Positions 50,231 through 62,719 are shown, numbered from the stretch's first letter. The stretch: DNA of 64,000 nucleotides from Rotaria socialis (GCA_905331475.1 CAJNYU010002676.1:124001-188000), one strand, 5' to 3'. Notes: generated by a model not told the origin, from the letters alone. Numbers and translations: made by a program.

Positions 50231-53200
50231 ATGGGTAATGATGCTAATAGCAAATTTCGTCGTATTTCACATCTAACTGCTGTTGCAAAATCTACGTCGT
50301 ATGCATTTGAAAGCAAAGAAAATGTAACATTAATTTGGTTAGATAAATCTATTGATACAATCCGAACAACACTACGCGGAATAACCCATTATGTGTTACT
50401 CTATACTGAAGTTGAACCATGTATAAAATACATTCGTTCGGTAGTTGGAGATCGAATATTTCTTATTGTATCTGGTGATTATTCTGAACAATGTCTTGAT
50501 CAAATACATGATTTATCACAAGTTGATTCAATATTTGTATTTTGTATGAACATATTGAAATCTAAAGAAAAGTTAGTTGATTCAAAGCATTTTTCAAAAA
50601 TTGTCGGTATATTTGATAATGAAGAACAACTAATAAAATCTGTTCGAGAAGAATTCGATGATTTAAATCAACAATTAGCAGCATTTAGTTTATATGAAAA
50701 ACAAAAATCAACAAGAGATCTATCGAAAGATGCAGCATCGTTTCTTTGGTTTCAATTATTTAAAGATGTTCTTCTTCGTATGCCCAAATTGGAAGATGCT
50801 AAACGTGAAATGATTGAACAATGTCAACAATACTATCGCGGAAATACAGAAGAATTAAAAAATATCGACGAGTTCACTCAAACATATGCCTACAATGATG
50901 CAATACGTTGGTATACAAAGCAATGTTTTATTCATCGGTTATGTAATAAGGCACTGCGAACTGAAGATATTGAATTATTATATATATTTCGTTATTACAT
51001 ACAAGATTTATGCAAACGCTTAGCTGTTGAACATGAATCCTTTCGAAGAAGAGAAAAATATCAAGCAATATTAAAACTTTATCGTGGTTTAAAATTAACT
51101 AAAGATGAATTAATTCGTTTTCAGTCCAATGTCGGTTCATTGATATCAACCAATGGTTTTCTATCAACAACACGTAATTACGATTTAGCACTAGCATTTG
51201 CATTGAAAACTTCTAAACGTTCGGTTGATGTTTATCCAACGTTATTTATAATTCAAGCTGATATTCTATTACATGACGTTGTTTTTGCTGATATATCATC
51301 GTTAAGTGCCTACCCGGAACAACAAGAAGTTCTATTCGATATCGGTTGCGCATTTAAAATTCACGAAGTGAATTTTGATCATAGCAAAAATATTTGGATT
51401 GTACATATGAAGTTAACAAATGAAGCTCGATCCATTGTTGAAACATACCTTGAAGCCAATAGACGCGTAATGGAGAAAGGCAATGTTTTACTTGTTTTCG
51501 GCTTATTATTAACTGAAATGGGTCAATATCATCAAGCAGAAGTCTATTTTGAAAATTTACTTTCATCAAATATGATTGATGATAGAGCATCGTTATATAC
51601 AAATATTGGTCGCGTGAAATTTCATCAAGGTTTATTCGATGAAGCATTGGTGTGTTTTAAAACCGTCTACGATATTCACAGGCATGAGAAAACACTAGAC
51701 TATCAAGATTTAGCTCGAACATTGAATAATCTTGGTTTAGTTTATTTAGAACAGAAAAACTATGATTTAGCTTTGAATTTTCATTTTGATGTTGTAAAAA
51801 TTCATAAACAACATTTAGAATTACCTGAATTATTGTCGGCAAATAGTTATAATGCAATTGGCGTTATTTTTACATACAAACATGAATATAAACGTGCATT
51901 AAAATATCTATTTCGTGCTATGAAACTCTATGAAAAATATTTACCAACTCTTGATCATCCAATAATGGCAACGAATTATAATAGTATTGGTTTAGTCTTT
52001 TATTATACAAAACAATACGATCAAGCATTAGATTATTGTTTAAAAGCATTGAATATACGTGAAAAAGTTCTACCGATAAGTCATCCGCATATTGCTGATA
52101 GCTGTAATAATGTTGCACTGGTTTATCATCATTTAAATGAGTATGAGAAAACTTTAGATTTATTTCAACGTTCTTTAAAGATATACGAAGAAAATCATGA
52201 TAAACAAATGCGAATACCGATCTGTTGGAATAACATGGGACTTCTATCATTGGATCAACATAATTATGATCAAGCTATTGAATATTATATGAAAGCATTA
52301 GATTTATACAATAATGATGATACTAATAAAAATGTACATATGGAAGAAATTGGTTTTACAATTGATAATTTAGGAGTTGCCTATGAAATGAAATCTGATT
52401 TTAATAATGCGCTAAAATATTATCGACAAGGATTAGAATATCAATCAGAAAGTCCAGAAAGATTTGTTAGAATATTAATTAAAATTGGTAATATTTATCA
52501 AGAACAAGGTGATTATGATTCAGCATTAGGTCATTATCAGAAAGTTTTAACTAGAAGTGATACAATTCCAACAGAACTCATTTCGTCTGTTCTTATGTCT
52601 ATGGGTATTATTTATCATCGAAAACATGAAAATGATTTAGCTCTTGAAATTTATAAACGTGTCATATCTCTTCGAAAACATTTATCACCAAATGAAGATC
52701 TTGAATTAGCTTGGACATATAATAATATCGGTTGTCTTTACGATGACATGAGTGATATGAAACGAGCATTAAAATATCAACAAAGAGGCTATGATATACG
52801 ACGTAAATCTTTACCATCGTCGCATCCTGATTTAGCCACAAGTTTAAATAATCTGGGCCGTATCCATCAAGCACTTGCTCATTATTCAGGTGGAGATCAA
52901 GTTGAATATGAGAAAGCATTAAAGGATTATAAAACTGCACTTCATATTCGACTAAAATCTTTACCGATCGATCATCCTGATATAGCTGTTTCGTATTATA
53001 ATCTTGCATCACTACATCTCGATCGACAAGAATACGAAGAAGCAAATAATCAAATACAGAAAGCATTGAGTGTCCAACGAAAATTATCTTCAGCTCATCA
53101 TCCGGATATACGGCAAACAATAAATCTTGAAAACAAGATTAAAATCATGCTTGACTATCGTACTAATCAGTCAAAACAAGGAGAAAATAAAGCTTCGTAA
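50231..53200 (+). CDS. ADP-ribosyltransferase domain protein with C-terminal TPR array, intron-free
   Basis: 989 aa, one exon. Residues 1-150 form an alpha/beta N-terminal domain without a name I can give (LIWLDKSID...IFLIVSGDY...VDSIFVFC). An all-helical stretch follows to about 275. Residues about 276-400 match the arginine-type ADP-ribosyltransferase fold: LYRGLKL with the NAD-binding Arg, ISTNGFLSTTRN with the S-T-S motif, and YPEQQEVLFDIG where the ExE motif would be. In the register of vertebrate ARTs (EEEVL) the first acidic position is Gln, giving Q-x-E. From about 415 to 965 there are roughly a dozen TPRs of kinesin-light-chain type (SYNAIGVIF, TNYNSIGLVFYY, TSLNNLGRIHQAL), presumably for target binding. 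Such ART-TPR proteins are multiplied in rotifers. The lack of introns contrasts with its neighbours. Substrate unknown. Confidence 0.9.
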   Translation: MGNDANSKFRRISHLTAVAKSTSYAFESKENVTLIWLDKSIDTIRTTLRGITHYVLLYTEVEPCIKYIRSVVGDRIFLIVSGDYSEQCLDQIHDLSQVDSIFVFCMNILKSKEKLVDSKHFSKIVGIFDNEEQLIKSVREEFDDLNQQLAAFSLYEKQKSTRDLSKDAASFLWFQLFKDVLLRMPKLEDAKREMIEQCQQYYRGNTEELKNIDEFTQTYAYNDAIRWYTKQCFIHRLCNKALRTEDIELLYIFRYYIQDLCKRLAVEHESFRRREKYQAILKLYRGLKLTKDELIRFQSNVGSLISTNGFLSTTRNYDLALAFALKTSKRSVDVYPTLFIIQADILLHDVVFADISSLSAYPEQQEVLFDIGCAFKIHEVNFDHSKNIWIVHMKLTNEARSIVETYLEANRRVMEKGNVLLVFGLLLTEMGQYHQAEVYFENLLSSNMIDDRASLYTNIGRVKFHQGLFDEALVCFKTVYDIHRHEKTLDYQDLARTLNNLGLVYLEQKNYDLALNFHFDVVKIHKQHLELPELLSANSYNAIGVIFTYKHEYKRALKYLFRAMKLYEKYLPTLDHPIMATNYNSIGLVFYYTKQYDQALDYCLKALNIREKVLPISHPHIADSCNNVALVYHHLNEYEKTLDLFQRSLKIYEENHDKQMRIPICWNNMGLLSLDQHNYDQAIEYYMKALDLYNNDDTNKNVHMEEIGFTIDNLGVAYEMKSDFNNALKYYRQGLEYQSESPERFVRILIKIGNIYQEQGDYDSALGHYQKVLTRSDTIPTELISSVLMSMGIIYHRKHENDLALEIYKRVISLRKHLSPNEDLELAWTYNNIGCLYDDMSDMKRALKYQQRGYDIRRKSLPSSHPDLATSLNNLGRIHQALAHYSGGDQVEYEKALKDYKTALHIRLKSLPIDHPDIAVSYYNLASLHLDRQEYEEANNQIQKALSVQRKLSSAHHPDIRQTINLENKIKIMLDYRTNQSKQGENKAS

Positions 53201-54634
53201 TCAAACAGATGAAACGAAGATTTCTGGAAAGCGTATTATCTTTATTTATCAATTGATTCAGGGCGTCAACAAAAAGAAAAAGTACAAAGTATTGAGTTCG
53301 AACAAATGTTTTTTTTCTTTATGTTCTTCTCAATTATTTATGCGACTAATAGGTTAGGGATTATAAGTAAATCCTCAAAATGAAATTTAGATGGGCTTAA
53401 TGAATGAGCAAGGTCATTCGATATGTAAGTGTATTCTGTGACTAATATACTAGCAGAGAGAGAAAAAATAAACCACTCTTTAGAATTACTAGTTTCATAT
53501 AATACTTCAAGGAGAATTCACAAAACTTTTAAATTTATTCTATAGAGAATGGTGCCGCGCTTTATACTATGCAAACAAATTGCCAATAAGAAGAGTATTG
53601 TTGTGAAGGGCACGCATTGTTCAAATCCTGGCCGAGAGAAAGAAAAACTTCCGGTCATAATTTGATCTAACAAAAGATAAAAACTCTGAACAATGAGTCA
53701 TTTTCAGCTGATCAATCGCTCGTTCATCAGGAACTAATCTTATCGAATGCGCTGATTTATAGTCTCATCATATTTTAGATTATACTTCTTGAAAAATTCT
53801 GTTTAACGGATTAACAGAAGTTCACTCTTCAAATAAAATAATATTGTGAAGATTTTCACAATGAAAGTTTTTGTTGACAGCGGAAATGAAACGAAACATT
53901 TGATTATTGTGCGATTGTTCAAATATAAATATAACTACTAATATTTAGCTCAAATATGCAATGCAATTAAATGCTTCTAATTTTAGAATCCCTAAGCAGA
54001 TCTATAATTATTATTCAAGAGAAAAAAGTTTTTCTTCTTAAGCATTCAAATGGTTTTCCAGCCGTAATGCCATACAATTGAAGAATGTGTACTTCAGACT
54101 ATAATATATTCTCATCAAAGTCAGTCACATTCTATGCTTAACGTAAGTCTAAATAAAATCCTTAGATGACATTTGTTACCAACTGATTATGTTATGCTAC
54201 ACTGACTAGAAATGTTGAGTATCTCCTTATATCTAATCTATGCAAGAAGTTTGAACTCAAACATGAGTTATTACATTTCTGAATTGCAGTCATAAATATA
54301 AATGCTTGCGTCATTAAAGCAATAAAACCAACAAGATTATGATTCAAACAATAAAAATGTATCATTACAGATTGTTAATTGTCGGTATTCAAACAAAAAA
54401 AAGCACAAAATTATTTCATTCGATAAAAAAAATGAGCACTATTATGAGAGGAATGCGATAAAGAGGTCACCCCCTATAACATTTAACATCATTCATAAAT
54501 AATATTTGACCACACGTTAACAAGAGGAATGTTTTAAAGAAGCAAAAAGCTAAGAGATAACACTCATAAGTTAAAAACTAAAAGCACTGCTAATATGATA
54601 TGTCGAAAGTCAAGATCACATCTTCCATAATATT
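53201..54634. other. Intergenic between convergent genes; no gene seen
   Basis: The frame at 53127-53357 starts inside the ART-TPR gene and is a shadow. The rest is AT-rich non-coding DNA. Confidence 0.45.
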
Positions 54635-55893
54635 TTACTTTGGCCACATACGATTAAATGTTTCAATGAATTTGTCATAAATCATAAACGTAATTGCAAC
54701 ATCAGCACAAACGCGTCCAAGTCGTGGTACTGTACCCTTATAAAATCTATATCGAACGAAAAACAAAACAAACATGTGTATGAAATTTAAAAAGTTCAGA
54801 TATTATATTATCAACATACGCTAATGGGCCTTCGTGACGCATTATTTGAATTGCGCAATCTAATGTATTTTTATATTTCGAAGCTTCAAGACTTTGCATG
54901 CGCGTCTTAACAACATCGAGTGGTGTATTACCGAAAACACTAGCTGCACCAGCGGTAAGACCAAATAACCCAGTAATAATAACTGGCACTGGATCATGCG
55001 GACCTAATTTCTTATGTTTTCTATAGTGTTCTTTTAATGTTTCCATGACAAAAAATCTAATGGCTTGATTAGTGCCTTGTTTAAGCATTGTTGCTGTGAG
55101 ACCTTGATACGTACCGCGAATACCTTTTGTTTAAAAAGAGAAATTAAAAAACCAAATGAATCGTTGACATCAAGTGACGATTAACGACAATAACCTTCTG
55201 ATCGTATAATTTCACGAACACCATGAAAAAAACCATGAAATTTTGGTTTAACTGCATGCTGATCATGAATAAATTTCACTTTAACTGTTTCCATTGGCGT
55301 AACAACGAAAACAGCTTCAGCTAACTTTACATAAGAAAAACAAAAAGGAATAATAAAATAAATATATTCAGAAGAATAGAAATACATACGCCAGCACCTA
55401 AACCACATAGAAGTCGAGTTTTGGTATTCAGTTGACCGTGTTCATCGGCTGTGAATTTTTTCAGTTCTTCAAAGGCACCAAATCTTTCAAAAAAATAGAA
55501 ATAAGATTTTTTTTTATAATATACTAAATTTCTTATTTACCGAACAGCACTCTTCGGTATCGATCCGTACAAGAGCACACTAAGACCACGATAAAGACCA
55601 AAGAACCCTCGTGCATTTACTGTCTTTTTGACACAATCGATAACACCATTATATTTTCGTGACTCTCCACGTCTGCTTGAGCCTTCATCTAATTGTAATT
55701 GAGTTTTAACGAATTCAGTTGGAAATGTTATGCAAATTTCAATAGCACCCGTGATACCCCCTAGGAAATCAAGGATTCAATAAACTAAGTCGTCCTTAAG
55801 CATTTATTTTTTACCGGCAATAACACCACGAAGGCCACCAGTGGCATTAGCAGATGCTGCGGCACTAATATCATGATGTTGAGTTTTTGTCAT
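54635..55893 (-). CDS. SLC25A1: Mitochondrial citrate (tricarboxylate) carrier
   Basis: Inner-membrane exchanger of citrate for malate, which supplies cytosolic acetyl-CoA for lipid synthesis. About five exons. The start at 55893 ([20 protein letters not shown]) precedes three carrier repeats with the signature P-x-[DE]-x-x-[KR]: [14 protein letters not shown] near 55,720, [14 protein letters not shown] near 55,290 and [14 protein letters not shown] near 54,910. Citrate-carrier-specific stretches match SLC25A1 closely: [56 protein letters not shown] and [16 protein letters not shown]. It ends ...FNRMWPK with TAA at 54637-54635. About 310 aa, the usual family length. Confidence 0.92.
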
Positions 55894-57163
55894 GGTGTTT
55901 CGTTTTTAAAGGTAAAAAATTGATACAACACTTGTGTTCACAGTCGACAAGTTAATGATATTATTATACGAATCATGCGGTCTCTTATATCTATGTAATG
56001 CAAGTAGAAAAAAAACCAATGTTAATCATGTGTTGTTTCTTATAACCAACTGTGAAGGTTACACGCAAAGACTAATAAGAGCAAACAGAACAGTAAAAGA
56101 TTTGAATTGATGATAGAAATGTAATGTGTCTCGATAAAATCGTATAATCGAAAGATACACAATAATACAAATGTGTTCTATTGGCTACTTAATGAGTAAG
56201 ATCAATCTTTTAGGATGGCGCTGGAATCCGATATGTTTGATCGTTATATTTTCTGGAAATATTATTCCATTTGAAGAACGATGAAAAAATTTGAAACAGT
56301 TATTTTCAATCGAATCATATTTAAATAGGTATAAACCAACATTGATAGCATCCAATATAAGACATGCCATGTCTTAAATTCTATTTACTATAGAACAAGT
56401 TTCCTTATCAATATCGAATTAATTGATCTTTATAATTCTATTACGATCCAATTTTTTCCATGTTTATTTTTTCATCATAAATTACATTTTATATATTTCA
56501 AGAACATTTCATTATCCCAAATGAATATAGAAGCATTTCAACAAATATATGACATGAAACCACGTTCGACCTATTGCGTTTCTGTGATAAACTTTTACAA
56601 TATAATATTGAGCCATTAGATGAGTAAACATCACAACTACGATGTGCTCGAATAGAGTTGATATAAAAGAAGAAGAAGAAGAAGAAGAAGAAGAAGAAAT
56701 CACAACAGAAAATCTCAGCTGCATTCTTGCCTTTACTTGCATGAGAGAAAAGACAAGCTATTTATTTTGTTACAAAAATATACTGAATATGTTCACTCCA
56801 GCGAGAGAATTTCTTTTATTCTGTAGCCTTTTGTAACGCTAGTATTTTGCTAGGATTGTGGTTGTTGTCGTTCTCATCATTGTTTGATTATTTTGTTCTA
56901 ACAACATATATTATACACGGGAAAGCGTAGTGAAGAAGAAAGGAGAAGAAGAAAAAGAAGAAGCAAAAAATGAACGTTAGAAAAAATAAAGGAGTTTGGT
57001 GAATAGTTGCGATAGCCAGAAACAGAAACGACAGTCGTTTCTCTATTTTTCCGCATTTTTTCCCAGCTAGTTATAAGAAGAAAACCATTAAGCACAATAA
57101 CTACTTGAACTTGTGTGGATTTATCTAAGAGAACAAAGTAAAGCATTTAACTTTTTCGTCGAT
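55894..57163. other. Intergenic between divergent genes, with a GAA microsatellite
   Basis: (GAA)n with about 10-11 copies at 56,667-56,698 and shorter GAAGAA runs at 56,930-56,970. The frames with runs of Glu or Ser in this area are products of the microsatellite. The promoters of the citrate carrier (-) and the Ly6 protein (+) lie here. Confidence 0.5.
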
Positions 57164-57823
57164 ATGTTTGTTTGGTGGTTTATTGGTTCGATTGGTAATG
57201 TATAGATTGATATTGGCATATGTATTTAAAGTTTTACGTCTTAAAAAAAATAGGATTCTTATCTACGAGTATTATCTATTGCGAAAATATTACTTCTACA
57301 ACACCTGATAACGATGCAGAACCAGAAGATGTTCACATCAGTCTTGTGATCGCCAATGATCAAGAAGAACCAAGCGATAGCATAAAAAAAGATTTACAAA
57401 CTAACGAAGACATAATCAAAGAAACTAATTCAATAGAAACTTCAGAACCGGAACCACTTTCCTGTCATGAATGTACGAATTGTTATTCACCAGCTGATAT
57501 TATCATTCGTAAATGTGACGCAGGAGTAACAATGTGCTATGTAAGTTTACTTTTATAGCTTTTAACATAACATTTATTAACCTATGCTTTTTTTGTTGTA
57601 GAAAATGAGTAAACGCATTAACAAAACTAGTCTATTAATACATCGTGGTTGCTCGACATCAAAAGGCCTTTGTACAGTACCCGAAGATGATCAATCAAAT
57701 TCATTCGAAAGTATAACATGTTGCACAAGTCATAAATGTAATCAAGCAGCTCACGTTAAACTATCGCTTTTACTTTCATCATTAGGTCTATTCATTATTT
57801 TCATTATTTTTAACGACGCATAA
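57164..57823 (+). CDS. Ly6/uPAR-domain protein with GPI-anchor signal
   Basis: Small cell-surface protein with one three-finger (LU) domain. Exon 1 (57164-57196) starts the signal peptide MFVWWFIGSIGFLSTSIIYC, which is completed in exon 2 (about 57252-57540). An acidic, Ser/Thr-rich spacer of about 60 residues follows. The LU domain opens with LSCHECTNCYSP and continues into exon 3 (57602-57823) with RGCSTSKGLC and ends CCTSHKCNQA. Ten cysteines in the canonical order, including the C-terminal CN pair, are present. The end, HVKLSLLLSSLGLFIIFIIF, is a hydrophobic GPI-attachment signal. Family members modulate receptors and adhesion or organise septate junctions; the role here cannot be deduced. 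The spacer between signal peptide and LU domain is longer than usual. Confidence 0.85.
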
Positions 57824-58865
57824 AAAAGAAACATTTTGCTCCTGGCAACATTTTCCCTCCTAATGTTTACTCTAGAGGTGAAAAAACTTACAAGATTTTT
57901 ATTCATCATTATATATATTTTTTATGTCAATCATACGTGTCTAGTTTAGTTTAATGTTTTTCTCCATTCATTTATTTATGCATTGGTTTCGTGATTTGAT
58001 GTTTTTCGAATCTTGGTAATTTTAGATTTTCTTATTATTATTAAACAATAACGTATGACATTTTTCTCATGTTTCATGAATAATATATATATATATATAT
58101 ACAATAAATCAATTTTCTTCCCCTACGAGCTAATGATCTTTAATATGAAACGAAATAAACTTTAAATAGAATATATATATATCTAACTTGTTTCGAATAG
58201 TTATGCCTGATTAGAATATGTTTCCGGTATGCATCATATTCGATACGGATGATGAATGAAGCGAACAAATAAAAGGCAATGATCGTATCTTTCCGTTCTT
58301 TGCAAGTCGATAAATAAATCAAAGAAAGTAGTTTAGATAAAAGATTGTGTCAAGGATTTATACGAACTATCGTCAATGATTATAATATTAAACATTAGTA
58401 AAAAGAGAAGACCTTGCAATCAAAATGAATACCATCGAAGAATAATTCTAATCATATTTTAAATGAATCGCATGATGATAAATCATTATAACTACGAGTA
58501 ATGAACACACACTTTTATTGATATGAACCTAGGACAACAAGCCTCTTGATTAAACAAAAATATTGTAAAAATCGCATCACTCCTTTTGCTTCGATGAGTT
58601 ACGTATCACTGCTCTCTTTTTTCTTCTTCTTTTTCTTTACTTGCTTCAATATAGGACATATGCACAAAGTGCGCAACCGTGAAATACGTCGTGTACAACA
58701 TCATACATAGGTCGATTACATGAGATACGAAAAAAGAAAAAGAAGGCGAAGAGAGAAAAAACTCCATGTGAAAAAAAAGAAACATTTCGTAAGACAACGC
58801 ATGTGGCCAGTCAAAATACTAGCTAATTTAAGACAGTCTTTTTTAGGTACTAAATAATTCATCTC
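57824..58865. other. Intergenic; no gene seen
   Basis: Contains an AT dinucleotide run (58,084-58,102) and the Ly6 gene 3' UTR (AATAAA near 58,103). No other supported feature. Confidence 0.45.
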
Positions 58866-59890
58866 ATGAATTCGATTAAAAAACGCCCAAGAGATACTTA
58901 TGATCAAGCCGATCTACAATCCCATACAACGCGATTGAACGATCGTATTATTAAACATCAACTACACAATTATGGGTCAGCTATTGATATATATGATGCA
59001 GTTGCGCGGACATTATTACCTTATTGGGAATATAATGAACGATATAAAATTAAAATTTTTAAACATTTACGATTGGACACACCTGGTATTGCTAATATGG
59101 CACATCATGTTCGTGCTCAATTACAAGCATTACATAATGAAGAAAAAAGCTCGATAACTATTTGTGGTATTGATATATCGAGTGGAGCAACTTCTGTCTA
59201 TTTAGAAAGTTCTCCGCATGGACGCACATTTCAAATATTATCGAATATACTTGGAATTGAAATTCGTCTTGTTACATCATATATCTATGAGGAAATTCTT
59301 GCCGTTATACCAAACGATTTGTTAGAAATACAACCATTATATATTGCATTTAACGATGTTTCAAAGCAATTTTTTATGCTCGATAAACCAGGTAAAATTT
59401 TCGATTATTTCATAGCTATGATATTTTTCATTTCTTTTTGTCGCTGTAGCAAATGTAAAACGTGATGATTTATTAGAACATCAACAAACAATTGATCGTC
59501 TTATTCAAAACTATACTTTAATACCAACTGTTATATCAACACCGAATCCTCGTTGTTTATCATTGTTTCTATGTATTGCTCACATATTAAAATCGACTGC
59601 CATTGATTTTCTTGATACATCATCATTAGCTATGCAAATTCGTGATGCGACTTATCAACAGATAAAATCAAATTTTGATCGCTATGAAAAATATATTCTT
59701 CCATCCGTGTCGAATAAATCGAATCATGTTGATATTCGCCGTGATATTCAATGGCTTATGGAAACGAATTATTATCGATATCAATTAGAACGACCAATAT
59801 TATTTGCACTTGCACATGTTCTGCAATGTAATCTATTAATATTTTCATCGTCGTCATCATTAGAACAACAACCCGAAATAATTGATTACG

Positions 59891-59934
<44 letters not shown>

Positions 59935-62378
59935 CGATCGAATGATAATGATAAAGTTATTGTGTTGCTTAAAAATGAATCTACACAACGTTTTGCAAGT
60001 GCTCGAACAACGTGTAAAATAAATTAAAAATAAATGTCATTTTATTGTCTTGTTTTTTCTATTTTATTTTTTCTAATATGTAGATCCATTGAATCATTTA
60101 TTCGTTCGAAAAGAATTCGACAATTCAGCCGACGCAATCTATGAAACTATTGATTCTTCGCCAGTGTTCGACAACAAAAATAAGTCAACATCAAACAATA
60201 CTTTTTTCAGTAAAACAAAAGATAAATTTGTTACAGCTGTCAATAAACTAGTTGACAATTATGGTAATGTACCAAAAAAACAAACATTTGGTAATCATTC
60301 ACAACAGCGATCGAACAATAATAGTAATAACAACGAACGAACAATACCAACATCACCTAATGAACAAAAGCCATCGAGTACAAAACGGCCAGCTCCTTTA
60401 GCTGAACATATACTTCGACAACAGGAAGAGTCACGTTCAACGAATAATCAAACTTCAGATGTAACATATGAAAATACAAAAACTACGCTACCAACGCCAG
60501 TACCACGTCGATCGACAACATCATCAACTCCAAATAAAACTTCTGTAATATTTGCTCATTGATGCATGTCCTCATATACATATACATATACATATATAAA
60601 CATGTATCGTAATATAATATTTTCCTCATTCTGTTTTTTTTTCTTTTTCTAGCAACCTTCGTCATCAAATAAACGTCAATTACGTGCTGTTCCTTACAAA
60701 GATCGACAAACAGCGTTAACGAAAATGCGCACAACAAAAACGCCAATGAACAAAAATATATTTTTTGGTGTTACTGTTGAAGATGTTGATGAAAGTACAA
60801 CAGCCGATGAAGCCAATCATGATGATGATGATGATTCATTTAGTGATGAAGCCATGGATGAGCTGCAAACGGTTATTCTCAAAGAAAGAACGAAAACAAC
60901 GACACCAGCAACACCAAAATCGTCATCATCATCAGCAACAACAACAACAACAACGCCAAAATCGTCATCATTATCAGCAACAACGACAACGACAACAAAA
61001 TCATCATCATCATCAACAACAAAAGTATCAAATAAATTACCTTATGATAATCATGGGCAAAAATCAACAGCATATCATTATGATCATGAAGCACTTAAAC
61101 GACAGCAACAAAGTCATACTAAAGCTGATGAAGACATATATGAGAATGATCGTCATCGAGATGATTTAAATCGTGACGATGATATTTATTTATCAACATC
61201 AGATATTGTGCAACAAGATCGAAAACAACTACAATTATTTATTAATGATCGAACGAATATTAAACAGCAACCAGCATCAATAAGACAACAAGAACGTAAA
61301 ACATCAGCAACAAAATTGCCTTCGACAACTACGAATACTAATGATCGTCAATCATTTTTAATTGATAAAGACGCCGTTCTGGAAGTACTTGGCCATAATA
61401 TTGCGCAACGTGATCGTCATATTCTTATGAAAGTTCTTAAACAAGAAGATATTGTATCGAAAGAATGGGAACGCCTACTATTTTTACTTGATGAATATGT
61501 TAATAATCCAAAAAAAGAAAAAAAAGAACGTGGCTTATACGCATTAACATTAATGGAGAACCTTGATCGACTCGGTTACGATATGCTTGAAATACAATCC
61601 ACAGGACATAATCATTTTAAAGCTATTGCCAAATCAATATTACTTATTATTGAAATCAATGACTGGTTCAGTGAACATATATGTCGTGTATTACATTTGA
61701 ATGGACCAAATGATTCTCGTATGGTACGTCATTTAAGAAAATTATGTATAAGAGAATGGTCCAAATATCCAGATGAATATCGAACATTATTTTCTCAACG
61801 CAATACTACACAACAGCAGCAACAACAGCCGCAACAACGAGCAACAATAGATTTGGCACGTGAATTAGAACGCTTTCGTTCAGAAGATTATTATCGTCCG
61901 GATATGTGTGCGCTAGTGAATCAAGCATTAGCAACAGCTCTTGCCGTACCGGTTCATATTGTTCGTGCTGTACGTGAACCGAATAGTCCCTTGGAAGTTT
62001 ATCTACCTATGCGTGGTATTTCTCGACCAGGCTTAGCAATCGTACTTATTGCAAGTCGTCCGAATATAGGCGATGGTCATTACGATGTTGCAGTACTCAA
62101 AGGACATCCTCAAACGTTACGTAAACATCGAAATGTAACATTTGATGATAAACCTGAAGTTCGATCATTTGAAACAAATGCTGACGAACATCAACAACAG
62201 CAACAACAACAAATGCTTAAAACCGCACAAACAAATTCTAATGCATCATTACAACAACAACAACAACAAGCATCAATAATGAATCCAGCTTTGTTAGCTG
62301 CACATCAAGCACAATTTTTTGCTAACCCATTCATGTATACACCATTTACATTTGCTACTCCTCAACCACAACAATCCC

Positions 62379-62412
<34 letters not shown>

Positions 62413-62719
62413 GCAGCAGCAGCAGCAGCAACAACAACAACAACAGCAACAACAACAATTACCAAGTTCGCCTTCAATGATTCGAGCTACCAATCCGAAT
62501 ACAGCAAATAATAATCAAACGAAATCGAATATCACCGGTGCTACAAATTCCACAATACCTGCTACAACTATGATGATACAACCGCAAATGCCATTTATTC
62601 AAATGCCACAAGCACAACCAACATTTGTTTATACTCCACTAATGCATACAGCACAACAGCCAACCGCAACGAATGGAACTGCTACCTTCTTTTATACGCC
62701 AGCGAACTATCCCATGTGA
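58866..62719 (+). CDS. Large protein with three OTU-like (mostly inactive) domains and Asn/Gln homopolymers
   Basis: Four exons (58866-59391, 59450-60013, 60084-60544, 60653-62719) join in phase to about 1,205 aa. I read three OTU (ovarian tumour deubiquitinase) folds. Domain 1 is in exon 1: YGSAIDIYDAVARTLL in place of the D-G-x-C-x-x-x-A-I motif, then GRTFQILSNILGIEIRLV. Domain 2 is in exon 2: NPRCLSLFLCIAHIL keeps a Cys, then RDATYQQIKSNFDRYEKYI and LERPILFALAHVLQCNLLIF. Domain 3 is in exon 4: STGHNHFKAIAKSIL lacks the Cys, but GDGHYDVAVLKG keeps the C-terminal His motif. Between and after are disordered tracts: poly-Asn (about 14) at 59,892, Ser/Thr runs near 60,910-61,020, and poly-Gln (about 27) near 62,377-62,457, followed by a Pro/Gln/Thr tail. 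No signal peptide or membrane segment. Possible scaffold or ubiquitin-binding protein; function unknown. Confidence 0.75.
59889..59932 (+). repeat. AAT trinucleotide repeat coding poly-Asn
   Basis: About 14 uninterrupted AAT codons inside exon 2 of the OTU-like gene. The absence of synonymous AAC suggests a young or unstable repeat. Confidence 0.85.
62377..62458 (+). repeat. CAA/CAG repeat coding poly-Gln
   Basis: About 27 Gln codons, mixed CAA and CAG (a pure CAG block of about seven inside CAA), in the C-terminal tail of the OTU-like protein. Shorter Gln runs occur at about 62,191 and 62,251. Confidence 0.85.

Noticed and set aside
56642..56836. Frame with a run of Glu residues, and its antisense with a run of Ser
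   Set aside because: Both are translations of the GAA microsatellite at 56,667-56,698.
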